From positions 42,716,360-42,780,359 of the forward strand of contig CM065295.1 of the NCBI GenBank assembly GCA_032871835.1: a DNA stretch of 64,000 nucleotides, read 5' to 3'. A program made the translations under genes and the position numbers. Below, in pieces: positions 45,055 to 55,536 of this stretch. Positions within the stretch are counted from its first letter, which is position 1; the number at the start of each line of letters is the position of its first letter. Under the pieces are notes generated by a model that was not told where the DNA came from, searched no databases, and worked only from the letters and a program-made list of their open reading frames with translations. The stretch is from Dipteronia dyeriana. Its lineage: Eukaryota > Streptophyta > Magnoliopsida > Sapindales > Sapindaceae.

Positions 45055-45335
45055 AGGTTTTATATATTTTTAAAAGAAACTCGATTATGTGGAAAAAATG
45101 CTCGATTAGTTCGAAAAAATGCTCGATAATTTGAAGAATATTCTCGATCCCTTGAAAAAGTTCTCGATCCATTTGGAAAAATTCTCGATCCATTTGGAAA
45201 AAGTTCTCGATCCCTTGAAAAAGTTCTCGATCCCTTGAAAAAGTTCTCGATCTATTTGAAAAAAGCTCGATCCCTTACAATAAGTTCTCGATCCGTTTCC
45301 AAAAAGCTCGATCCATTTGATAATGTTGTCGATCC
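45055..45335 (+). repeat. CTCGATC short tandem repeat array, left (about 12 units)
   Basis: Irregular units of about 20-24 bp on the pattern TTCTCGATCCCTTGAAAAAG. It lies in the presumed leader or first intron before the transposase exon, whose acceptor TTTTCACAG is at 45,431. Confidence 0.8.
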
Positions 45336-45431
45336 TTTATACTTAATAATTTTTTTTAATTTGTTAATAATTGTAAACTTAATTTAATTTTTAATTTGTT
45401 AATAATGGTTTGTGATGATGATTTTCACAGG

Positions 45432-48267
45432 ACAATAGATCCGGTGAGAAAGTCATATCTTACAACGGTCGATGGGAGCAATTACTTGATGGAAGTCAGA
45501 GGTTTTTCGGTTCCGATAACCAAGGAATGTATGTGTCAAAGAATATGACTTACGAAGAGCTGGTGTCGATCATACAAACCGTTGTGAAGTACGATGTCAA
45601 CAAATACATTGCTGATCTACAATCTATATCAATCGTTCTCGGGACAACATGTCGCACATTTATAAGAAACTACAATGATGTTTTGTTTATGCTGGGGGAA
45701 GATAGGGTGATCCCTCAAGTATGTGTTAGTCTAATTGAGAGGGCAACAACAAATGTGATAGCTGAAGATACCCCTGGTCGTGGAAACACCCAACAATTTC
45801 GATCGTCAGGCGTGAGCAACCAATTGTTCATAGAAAGAAGTGGAAACGAAGAGCAACAAAACATGTGTGGTGTCCCACCAGAAGTAGCCGACCATGGTTA
45901 TATACATGGACCTCAATTGGACGAGTTCTTTAGTTGTCTAATTGAAATGAATGATGGGTAGTACAACCACCAATACAATGATATGTACAATGTCATGAAT
46001 AATGAGCAGAACAATGAACCGAATTTTAGGCCAATTCATGAAGTGGATAATTAAGCAAATTTGCATCCGGTAAATAGTGTAGAAAACAATGAGGAAGATA
46101 AAGAACATGTCCACATAGAAAGGCGTGCAAGACGTGTATACAGATGCAGTTCTAGTACAGTAGAAATAGCTGGGACCTCTGAGGTCCGGCCTAATGTAAC
46201 TGAAGGTGATTCTGACAATGCAATAACGTGGGTAATTCCAAGAGTAGAATCGTACTCTTTTGATATGGATGTAAACAGAAACTTGGTAAAAGACGAACCA
46301 ACAAGCATGATATATAAAGGGCAATTTTTTCCTAGTAAAAAAGATTTGAAGAGATTGGTTGAGCAATTTGCATTGCGGCATAACTTCGAGTGGAAGGTGA
46401 AAAGGTCGAACAAGACAACGTTACATTTGGTTTGTTTGATGGACAACTGTACGTGGAAGTTAAGAGCGGTGAGGAGAGATGAATCAACATACTTCCAAGT
46501 AAGAAGTTTTGTCAACGAACACACTTGTCCGTTAGAGGAGATTCACCGCTGTCATCGACAAGCTAGTGCAGTCATAATTGAAGAAGTGGTTGCACCAAGA
46601 TTGCAACAACAGGATGGTTGACTAATGCGTCCTAAGGACATAATCACCGACATGAAAACAATGTATGACATCCAAATCATGTACAGTAAGGCATATCAAG
46701 CTCTCGATTATGCGTTGTCACTCACCTATGGAACACATGAGGAAACCTTCCAACTACTGCCATCATTCGGTTATGTGTTGGAAGAAAAAAATCCCGGAAC
46801 AATCACTGACTTACAGTGCGACAAAGATGGTAAATTCCTCTACTTTTTCATGTCGTTAGGTGCCTCACTTAGAGGATTCCGGAGGTGTATGCGTTCAGTT
46901 ATTACCTTTGATGGTACCCATTTAAAGGGAAGATTCGGGGGTACAATGTTTGTTGCAACTGTACAAGATAGGAATGAACATGTTTATCCCATTGCTTTTG
47001 GTTACGGTGACTCAGAGAATAACCTATCATGGGAGTGGTTTTTGGATTGCTTGAAAGGTTCCCTTAGCCATATAGATAATTTGGTTTTCATTTTTTATCA
47101 TCATGCAAGCATTGAAGCAGGGATTTCTAAAGTGTTTCCTTATGCCACCCATATCATATGTTGCTGGCACTTTTCTGAAAATATTAAAAAGCGATATCAC
47201 AGAAAGGATGTTGCCACAATAATGGACAAAGCAGCCCGAGCGTACACCGAGTTGGAATATAACTGGCACATGGAAGTGTTACGAAACTTATACCCGAATG
47301 CATATGATTATGTACTTGATGCTGGTCCACACAAGTGGTCATGTGTACACTGCCCCAACAGAAGGTACAGGGTGATGACAACAAATGCTGCAGAATGCAT
47401 AAACTCATACCTAAAATTTGCACTACAACTGCCTATGTTGACTCCGACAGAGTTCGTTTGAATTATGCTACAACGTTGGTTTCATGATCGTCATATTGTT
47501 GCACAGTCCATGCGCAATCAATTGACCGATGCAGCACATCTTGTGATCCTAAAATACGTGGAGAAGTGTAATTTTATGACCGTAAATCCAGTTGATTGGA
47601 ACATATTCTCTGTGAAGCGGTCTGGAAAATAGTGGACTGTTGACCTAGCCCAAAAGACCTGCACATGCAACAAATTCCAAATGGACCAGCTTCCATGTTC
47701 TCACGCGCTCGCTGCCACAAGGTACATCATACGTTTTAGTATACGGTTAATATTATTGCAACGCGAATCACACTGTTTCATTGTTTTTACAGAGACCGAT
47801 ACATGGATTTCACCTTCCTGTGTGCGGACTTCTACAAGAGACAGACACTTATTGACTCGTACTCGGTCCCTATTATACCGGTTGGATATCCTTCCAATTG
47901 GGTTGTGCCATCTGACATCGCTGAGAGTGTGGTTTTGAATCTAATCTCCAGGAGACAAGCAGGACACCCGAGGGTGGGTCGACATATATCCTCTTCGAAA
48001 AAGACAACTACACAAAACTGTAGAAGATGTGGACAACCAGGGTATAATTCCAGGAGACGTTCTAACCCAACTTTGATTAATGAAGGTCCGAGTAGAGTTG
48101 TTTATAAGGAATACCGATGCAAGTGTAGCATCTGTCATACAGTTGGCCACAACAGACAGACGTGCCCGACCAGAGATTTATCGTGGAATGATTTTAGACG
48201 TTATGATGATAACATTGTGAAATCTAGTACTCGTATGACTTGTTCAATAACTGAATTTCAATTATAA
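45432..48267 (+). pseudogene. Mutator-like (MULE) transposase, five in-frame stops
   Basis: One frame runs from an acceptor at 45,431 to 47,721, followed by an intron and exon 47,793-48,267. Domains: N-terminal PB1-like part (NGRWEQLL, YVSKNMTYEELVSII), MuDR DNA-binding type (IYKGQFFPSKKDLKRLVEQF, WKLRAVRRDESTYFQVRSF), MULE transposase (VITFDGTHLKGRFGGTMFVA; IAFGYGDSENNLSWEWFL; CCWHFSENIKKRY), SWIM zinc finger (CTCNKFQMDQLPCSHALAA), and at the end CSICHTVGHNRQTC zinc knuckle. The usual second catalytic Asp (SDRH-type motif) reads FYHHASIEAG, so it is lost. Stops are TAG 45,959, TAA 46,052, TGA 46,619, TGA 47,459 and TAG 47,630. No frameshift was found. The protein would bind the terminal repeats and move the element. 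Confidence 0.9.
47722..47792 (+). other. Intron of the MULE transposase
   Basis: The donor is ACAAG/GTACATCATA and the acceptor TGTTTTTACAG/AGACCG. Splicing joins AATR to DRYMDFTFLC in frame, directly after the SWIM motif. Confidence 0.8.
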
Positions 48268-48407
48268 TTAAATAGGATTTCCAATTACTGTTAAACTTGT
48301 GATTTATGATAGTTGAAAAGGAAACAAAAATTAAAGTAAAATTTTATTTCAATGTAAAAAAAAATTACAAAAAAATGGTACATGTACAGAAGAATTACTA
48401 CATAAAA
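48268..48407. other. Short AT-rich spacer between convergent MULE genes
   Basis: About 140 bp separate the transposase stop (48,267) from the ULP-like stop (48,408), so the two genes converge. No terminator signal was identified. Confidence 0.5.
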
Positions 48408-51400
48408 CTAAATGGGACGGGAGTTTGAAAATATCTCAACTGCCATATTCTCCTGAATGATCTCCATATCGTCTTCCGATCAGTCGAAATCATTCATGTC
48501 CGCCAGAATGTACTCGATCAATCTCAATGTATGGGGACCACAATTACCCCTACAGTTTGACACATTAACATGCGTTAATAAAACAAAAATAATTCAATAA
48601 CTCAATCTCAAAGTAAATGAAAATAATATGTCTTACGATTTCTTCTGCTATGGGACACGGGTTGCAGACACCACGCTGACTGAGAAGGGCCTATTATTCT
48701 TGGGAAACATCTCACGGCCAGGCGATCGCGCAGTATGAAAATCCTCCTGTCTCCAAGGGTTGACTATGAACATCTTCCCATATGTGAGATCGACGGTCAC
48801 CAATAGCCAATGTTGTCGTCCAATATTGCACAGTATCAGGACCTGTAAACGTAAAAAGAAGGTGTTAGGATGTATAAAGACATTTATATATGTAATTGCA
48901 AACCAAGTACCACTTACCATGTCAACCTCGTGCCACGGACGGCATCTAATCAGGGCACCACCACACACCATCGTAAGGTCCTCATTAGTCAACCAGGACC
49001 CCAGCACATTCCACCGCATCGTGGTGATGTCCCCGCGAGCATCACGAGACATCATTCTTCTATACTGGACCACCAGATAAGACTGTACAAACATTTCATT
49101 CACAAAAAATTAGTATTGTTTTACAAACAAATGTAAAAGCATACGTAATCATGATTTTTGTGGAATACTTATAAAAAATTGTGTATCCAAGATGTTGATC
49201 ATCTGGTTGTATGCAGTCGGGAATGCTCGCTGACGCTTCCGAAGAATATGGAGTTACTCGTCCATATGCTAGGATTATATACATGTAGTAAACTGTTAGG
49301 AGTGTATCAAATCTAAAACAAACATTATATAGAAAATGGGTTCGTTATACCTCATCCTCCAAGTTCATGAAGTTGGTCAGCATCCGATGGAACCACGCAG
49401 CATCAACTGGCATTAGCACTTCCACATCATGTCTGTATTAATTTCCTATTAGCAACACAAATATTTAATTGAACAGAAGAAAACCTGCCAGCTTATTAGA
49501 AAAAACAATTACTTACGTTTCCCCGTTTATGTTCTTCTTGAAGGCTCGGTAAGCCTTCAACCGGTCACCATCCATCAGTCTGTGGGGATCAAAAACGTGG
49601 TCAGCAGCCTGAAGTATTATCCTCTCCATCTTCGGTCGACAGGGATCTGTGTACCGACTGAGCAACTGCCAACCACGCTTCAGTACGCGTCTTTCCAGTT
49701 GAACATCACCCGTTGGGGGTGTGGTGCGATGAGGAGGTATGTCTCCCATGAGGCTGGATGGATATCAAGGATGGAGGGGGCCGCTGTCGATCGATCGATC
49801 GATGTGGGCAGTAGAGGGGGAGGTGGAGGGAGAGCCTGATTCTCAACCTATGGAGGCGGTGGAGAGGGAGGCTTTTGTTCGACCGATGGGGGCAGTGGAG
49901 GAGGAGTCTACTGCTCGATCGGAGGGGCCGACTGTCGTTCGACCAATGAGCCTGTTGTTGTATGTGTAGAAGACCCTGTATCTCCGATACGCTGGTCAGG
50001 CTCACTCTCTGAAACTACCCCTCCAATATGTGGATCCTTCTGATGAGCACCGGTGTTGTCCGTCCCCCCAGAATATCCACTTGTCCTGTCTCCGGGAGTA
50101 AAGTCAGGATCAGGACCATGTGGACCATCCCGGTGCATATACGTCCTGATGCTGGAAAGCCTCCCGATCAATGCGAGTAACTCCCGATATTGCTCTTATC
50201 GATTCTCCTCGCTCCTCCGGTTCATATCTAGCAACTCCCGGTGCTACCGCTGTCGATCATCCTCACTCTTTCGGAGGGCTTCACATAACTCGTTGAAATG
50301 ATGTTCCCATGGGGCCTGAATTCATGTCAACATTGTTAGTAATAAAATTCTTAACAGGTCGCGTTAATAAAAATGAAAATATCATCTCAACTTACCTCTA
50401 TATCACATCCAACGGCTGCACGGGGAATCCTCTCTAGATGCATCAGGTCCGGTGGTGGTAAACCGAACCCTTCTATGTCTCACTCACTGAGGAGATGGCT
50501 CAGATCTGTTAGTGTCTATGGCACTAAAACTTGGGTCCGATGGGTCAGAAGCCTCTGTATCACTGTTTCTCCCTCCCCCACCATTTTCCTCTGAACCATC
50601 TTCATGTCTCCCGCCGTCAGTAGTCTGATCAGGGACAGATGGAAGGTGAACCCGATCCTCCTCTACATACAGGCTCCCCCCCTCGCTTAGGCCTGCGAAG
50701 TACAGTGCTCCCTCATCAGCTGTTGTGGGCATGATTTCCTTCCTCGCAAACATCTGAAAACTTAGTTAGAGGAATGCCATTGTAAACATAGTAACTAATA
50801 TAACGATTAACAAATTAAATACATACCCTAGACTTGAAAATCTTAGCTAGCTTATTCCCTCTATGTTGTTTTGTCAACTCTCACTTCAACATACGAGGAG
50901 AAAGCTTTGTAGCCCTTCGGGCACCTAAATCGATGCCTAGCTAGGGGATCACTTTGAAAGCAAATATCTGCATCAAAGATAAGTACATTTAGAATCCAAA
51001 AAATTTAGGCAACAAACTATAAAGTCGATTTTGTAATTCAATGTTCTTACCAAGAGGGAATGCGACAGACCGTAAATGTTGTACCCCTCAACGGTATGTA
51101 CTACATCGCCCTGTAACTGTTGGCCTCTCTCTTCACGTCGTCGTGGTAACACGTGCTTGAAAGACAAAATAGAATGCCTATATACGTGGGCACCCCATGG
51201 GAAAGCATCGAAGGCAGTGAGGTCCTCCACTAACCGAACTGCTGAACTGTCAAACTGGAATCTTGAATCTCCCGTCCACCCCAATCAATATCCAGTTCAA
51301 CATGTATATGAGGCACAACTTCACAGCATCGTATGCCTCTTGAAATTCTCTCAGGGTAAGAACAACCCACAACCCTCAACTCCTTCAACGATACCTCATC

Positions 51401-51818
51401 GGCTGTACGAAAGTACCGCTGATGTATGTCATTCTCCACTGCAGCATACAGACCAGTGTCCTGTACAAGTCCAAAACATAATCCGGTGATGAGGCAAATT
51501 TCCATCTTCAAAAACCTCACCACCTGGTTCCCTAACAGGAACCGCATCTCATATGTTGGCCTGTCATGGTCCAACTCCCGTAACAACAGCTAATGGATAA
51601 CACCACCAGAAAAATTCATCTCCTTGTGCATCGACATGAAATGCCCGAAACAGAACGCCATGAACCGACGTCGATCCTCAACAGCAAAATGTTCTAGGAC
51701 CCGGTTCAATGCATCGTCTATACGGGGCGAGGGGTTCAAAATTGTCGTGTCGAGTCAATTTTCCCTTGAACCAATCTCCCCCTGGAGTTTTAAGGAAATC
51801 CTTCAACTTGCTCCTCAT
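48408..51818 (-). pseudogene. DUF1985 / Ulp1-like (C48) protease gene of the MULE
   Basis: Read leftward from a possible start at 51,818 (MRSKLKDFLKTPGGDWFKGK). DUF1985-like part: HFAVEDRRRFMAFCFGHF, YEMRFLLGNQVVRFLKMEIC, LITGLCFGL, then VRLVEDLTAFDAFPWGAHVY. A Pro/Ser/Asp-rich linker follows (50,753-49,700), then HDVEVLMPVDAAWFHRMLTN, QRAFPTAYNQMINILDTQFF, SYLVVQYRRMMSRDA and the protease core: NIGRQHWLLVTVDLTYGK (His), MFIVNPW (Asn where Asp is usual) and RGNCGPHTLRLIEYI (Cys). Introns with GT-AG borders: 50,970-51,052, 50,754-50,826, 49,433-49,516, 49,269-49,350, 49,083-49,168, 48,843-48,917, 48,550-48,636. Several stops, such as TAG for Gln near 51,599, make it a pseudogene. The family removes SUMO-like modifiers; its use to a transposon is unknown. 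Confidence 0.78.
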
Positions 51819-51869
51819 CTACAATGTCACAGAAACAATACATAAGTAAACCAGAAAAAAATCAGTTCT

Positions 51870-52605
51870 ATGAAATATATTATCGATCCTTTCATAATAT
51901 TCTCAATCCTTTGAAAATAATCTCGATCGTTTGGAAAATATTCTCAATCCTTTGAAAATATTCTCGATGGTTTGAAAATATTCTCGAACGTTTGAAAAAT
52001 ATTCTCGATCTTTTGAAAATATTCTCGATCGTTTGAAAAATATTCTCGATCGTTTAAAAAATATTCTAGATCGTTTGAAAATATTCTCGATCGTTTGAAA
52101 AATATTCTCGATCGTTTGAAAATATTCTCGATCTTTTGAAAAATAATCTCGATCGTTTGAAAATTTTCTCGATCGTTTAAAAAAAATTCTCGATCTTTTG
52201 ACAATATTCTCGATCGTTTGAAAAATATTCTCGATCGTTTGAAAAATATTCTCGATCGTTTGAAAAAAATTCCCGATCTTTTGAAAATATTCTCAATCGT
52301 TTGAAAAATATTCTCGTTCGTTTGAAAATATTCTCGATCTTTTGAAAATAATCTCGATCGTTTGAAAAATATCATACATTCCTTAAAAAATCTTCTCGAT
52401 CGTTTGAAAATTTTCTCGATCGTTTGAAAATTTTCTCGATCATTTGAAAAAAATTCCCGATCTTTTGAAAATATTATCGATCGTTTGAAAAATATTCTCG
52501 TTCGTTTGAAAATATTCTTGATCTTTTGAAAATAATCTCGATCGTTTGAAAAATATCATACATTCCTTAAAAAATCTTCTCGATTCTTACTTAAAAATCC
52601 TCGAT
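51870..52605 (+). repeat. CTCGATC short tandem repeat array, right (over 30 units)
   Basis: Units of about 21-23 bp on the pattern ATTCTCGATCGTTTGAAAAAT, many nearly identical, with a larger repeat of the last part (about 52,310-52,400 repeated at 52,490-52,580, both with AAATATCATACATTCC). It lies upstream of the ULP-like gene. The long minus-strand frame across it (51,944-52,375) is an artefact of the repeat. Confidence 0.92.
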
Positions 52606-52929
52606 CTAGTTCCAAAAAACCTCTATTTCACTCAAAAAAATCTTGATTTCAAAAATTCTCAAAATTACAATTCATCGATACCTAGAATTTCATCTTCCTC
52701 ATCACATATTCAACCTAATTTTAAACCCTAACCTAAACCACAACCATTCTTAGATCTCGTTTAGAACCCTAATCTACGAATTCAATCAACAAAACACAAG
52801 TCTGACATGCAATGACAAGTTATCAACTACAAAATCCAGAAGAAAAAAAGCGAACATAAATTACCTTTGTCAATCGCAACAAATCTGGTGTATTCTCTCG
52901 TTCACGTTCTAGTCACTTCGTTGTCGATT

Positions 52930-53140
52930 CTGTTGTCGTCGATCTCCTTTTCACTCTAGCTTTTTCACACTAACAAAACGACAACTTTGGGGTATTTTAA
53001 TCCGATCACACTAAATAGTGCTTTTAAAACATACATTAGTAAAATGATGATATTTGCACAACACACCCCCCAAATGGTGCCAATAATTTTTGACCCCGTG
53101 TTACATTTTATAATTTCCACAAATCATGTGGGATGCAATC
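52930..53140 (-). repeat. Putative right terminal inverted repeat of the MULE
   Basis: Reverse complement similarity to 44,632-44,860, including TTGTGGAAATT and the T/A-rich block ending TTTTAAAAG. The outer border near GATTGCATCC is uncertain. Confidence 0.4.
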
Positions 53141-53394
53141 TAGTATATATAATATAAGTTTTTTTCTACTTTTGATGTGGATGTCATACGTGTCCTTTAA
53201 ATGTTATTATTATTTTTATCATATATAATAACAATTATATATCATATAATTGTATAAAGCATTTTTCCTAATTATATATCATATAATAGTATATAGAATT
53301 TTTTCTATTTTTGATGGGGTTGCGACATGTGTCATTCATTAATTGTTATTACTATTTTTATTACTTTTAGTGTATATATATATAGTGAGACTCT

Positions 53395-53773
53395 CATGAG
53401 GAATCCTTTATTTTAATATCGGTAAAAACTATGATGAAAACACATCGATTTTAATGATTTTTGATATGATTTTTTTTCTGTGGATGATGAGTTCAATGAA
53501 ATCTACATATGCACAAACTTTTAGAATTTTCTGAGTACTAGAACTATTTATCCAAAATTTATTAAATATGAAGGCATTGGAAAATATGCAAAATATAGGA
53601 AAATTCAAGAAAATTAGTTTTATTCGAAAAAAATTCAAATTTTGTCCATAGGTAGATTTCAATGAACTCATCATCTATAAAAAAAAATTCAAATCAAAAT
53701 TCATTAAAATCAATGTATTTTCATCAAGGTACTCACCGAAATTAAAATAAAGAATCATTCATGAAAGACTCAC
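53395..53773. mobile_element. Foldback MITE-like element 1 (379 bp)
   Basis: The ends GTGAGACTCTCATGAGGAATC and, read in reverse, GTGAGTCTTTCATGAATGATTC begin inverted repeats of about 130 bp that continue through TTTATTTTAATWTCGGT, TGATGAAAA and GATGATGAGTTCAATGAAATC. It is flanked by TATATA sequence, so the duplication cannot be defined. The non-coding centre contains a minus-strand accidental frame. Confidence 0.75.
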
Positions 53774-54211
53774 TTTATATATACCATAGCTTTTTCTCAC
53801 TTTTGATATGGTTGTGAGACATGTCCATTATTAAATGTTATCATTATTTTTATTATATATCATTTAATAGTTTATAGCATTTTTTTAATTATATATCATA
53901 TAATAGTATATAATTTTTTTCTACTTTTGATGTGATTGTAACACGTGTCATTAATTAAATGTTATTTTTATTTTTATTATTTATATATATATATATATAT
54001 CATATAATAGTATATAATATATAATATAACAGTATATAATTTTATACAATAAAAAAAAGTATATAGTTTTATATCATATAATTGTATATAGCCTTTTCCT
54101 AATTATCTATCATATATAGTACAAAGTCTTTTTTCTACTTTTGATTTGGTTGCGACACTTGTCCTTCATTAAATGTTATTATTATTTTTATTATATATCT
54201 TATAATTGTAT

Positions 54212-54480
54212 GGATAATGGTATACATCCAACATTTTTATCCATAATTTATATCCAACTTGATGTGGCAACCGACATGGTACTTCCTTGTCATCTGTGAT
54301 ATCACCACATTATCACACTTTATTTTTTACATATATAAAAGTACTAGATTTAATGAATTTTTTTTTAATTCAACTCATTTGGTATGATGATGTGACAGCT
54401 GATAAGGAAGTGCTATGTCAGCTGACACATCAAGTTGGATGTAAATGATGGACAAAAGTATTGGATGTATATCATTATCC
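54212..54480. mobile_element. Foldback MITE-like element 2 (269 bp)
   Basis: GGATAATGGTATACATCCAA at the left matches, in reverse, GGATAATGATATACATCCAA at the right. The inverted repeats extend about 95 bp (ATCCAACTTGATGTG, CACTTCCTTRTCA). The two arms could form a long hairpin. It sits in the AT-rich repeat series. Confidence 0.78.
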
Positions 54481-54685
54481 TAATAATTTTTTTTTCTTAG
54501 TTTTGATGTGGTTGCGACACATGTCCTTAATTAAATGTTATTTTTATATCATATAATAGTTTATAATTATAATATAAAAGTATATAGATTATCAACCACA
54601 AGTATATAATTTAATGTCACGTCATCATATCTTACTTTTGATGTCCTTACGACGTGTCATTCATTAAATGTTATTATTATTTTTA

Positions 54686-55536
54686 GGGTTATAATCATTT
54701 CCCCCACGTAGTTTGTCATATTAGACACTTTATCTACTCTAGTTTCAATAATGACAATTTCTCCCCCTGAAAATCAAAATATTAGATATTTTACCTCCTA
54801 CCATTAAGAATTCTGTTATTCTAGTACTTTGACCGTTACAAAATCAGTTAAAAGACTTTATTACCCTTGAACACATGAGTTATGGCCCCTAATGATACCA
54901 TTAATTGTTTTTAAAGAAAAAAACTAGAATTAAAAAAATAAAACTAATAAAAGTATTTTAAAAAAATAGAATGAAAAATAAAAATAAAAAAGGGATCTCC
55001 ACCATCCATGATGGTGGAGATAATAAATACAAAAAAAAAATAAAAAAAATCAGTATTAAAAAAAACAATTCAATATTTCAAAATAAAAAGCATTTTTAAG
55101 ATTTTTTTAGTGTTTTACAATTATATTATTTTATTATTTTATTATTCTTTATATTAATGTTGTTTTAAATAAAATTTTTATTTTTACATTTTATTCGTTA
55201 TATTAATATTTTGTAAACAATTTTTTATTTTTACATTTAATTCTTTATATTAATTTTTTTAAAAATTAAATTGTTTAATTTTTTATTTTCAATTCTGTTT
55301 TTTTATTACTTTTTTTAATTTTAATTTTTAAAAATTTAAAAACAATTAGTGGTATCATTAGGGCATAACTCATGTGCTCAAGGGTAATAATGTTATTTAA
55401 TTGATTTTTTTAACGGTCAAACTACTAGACTAACGGAATTCCTAATGGTAGGGGTAAAATGTCTAATATTTTGGTTTTCAGGGGGAAAATGACCATTACT
55501 AAAACTAAAGGGCGAAAAGCGTCTAATATGAAAAAC
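54686..55536. mobile_element. MULE-MITE-like element with ~230-bp inverted repeats, right end cut
   Basis: The left arm (54,700-54,925) reads TTTGTCATATTAGACACTTT, TTTCTCCCCCTGAAAATC, TATTAGATATTTTACC, ATGAGTTATGGCCCCTAATG. The right arm (55,536-55,338) in reverse reads TTTTTCATATTAGACGCTTT, TTTTCCCCCTGAAAACC, TATTAGACATTTTACC, ATGAGTTATGCCCTAATG. The centre is AT-rich and contains one small perfect palindrome (TCTCCACCATCCATGATGGTGGAGA, about 54,996-55,020). The outermost ~25 bp of the left arm have no partner on the right, where the X LTR begins. Confidence 0.75.

Larger units (their letters stand above)
44632..53140. mobile_element. Mutator-like element with ULP-type protease (Kaonashi-like MULE), degenerate
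   Basis: It contains a MULE transposase on the plus strand (45,432-48,267) and a DUF1985/ULP-like gene on the minus strand (51,818-48,408), the known arrangement of Kaonashi MULEs. The ends are less certain: TTGTGGAAATTGTGAGATATGTCAC at 44,645 on the plus strand is similar to TTGTGGAAATTATAAAATGTAACAC read on the minus strand from 53,123, and the match continues irregularly (TTAATAACTTAAGTTTAAAAG versus TTACTAATGTATGTTTTAAAAG). I take these as diverged terminal inverted repeats of 200-250 bp. No flanking 9-bp duplication could be recognised. Confidence 0.6.
53141..54685. repeat. Dispersed/tandem AT-rich repeat with TGCGACACGTGTC motif
   Basis: Phrases like TTTTTCTACTTTTGATGTGGTTGCGACACGTGTCATTCATTAAATGTTATTATTATTTTTATTATATATCATATAATAGTATATAG (here broken by variations) recur near 53,160, 53,305, 53,795, 53,925, 54,135, 54,500 and 54,635, and in reverse at 60,800-60,985. 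Two MITE-like foldback elements are inserted in the series. No coding frame. Confidence 0.65.

Noticed and set aside
51944..52375. Long minus-strand frame with repeated FFKRSRIFSKDRE-like units
   Set aside because: It lies exactly over the CTCGATC tandem repeat; the frame is open only because the ~21-bp unit has a length divisible by three in part of the array and lacks stops. No codon or domain evidence.
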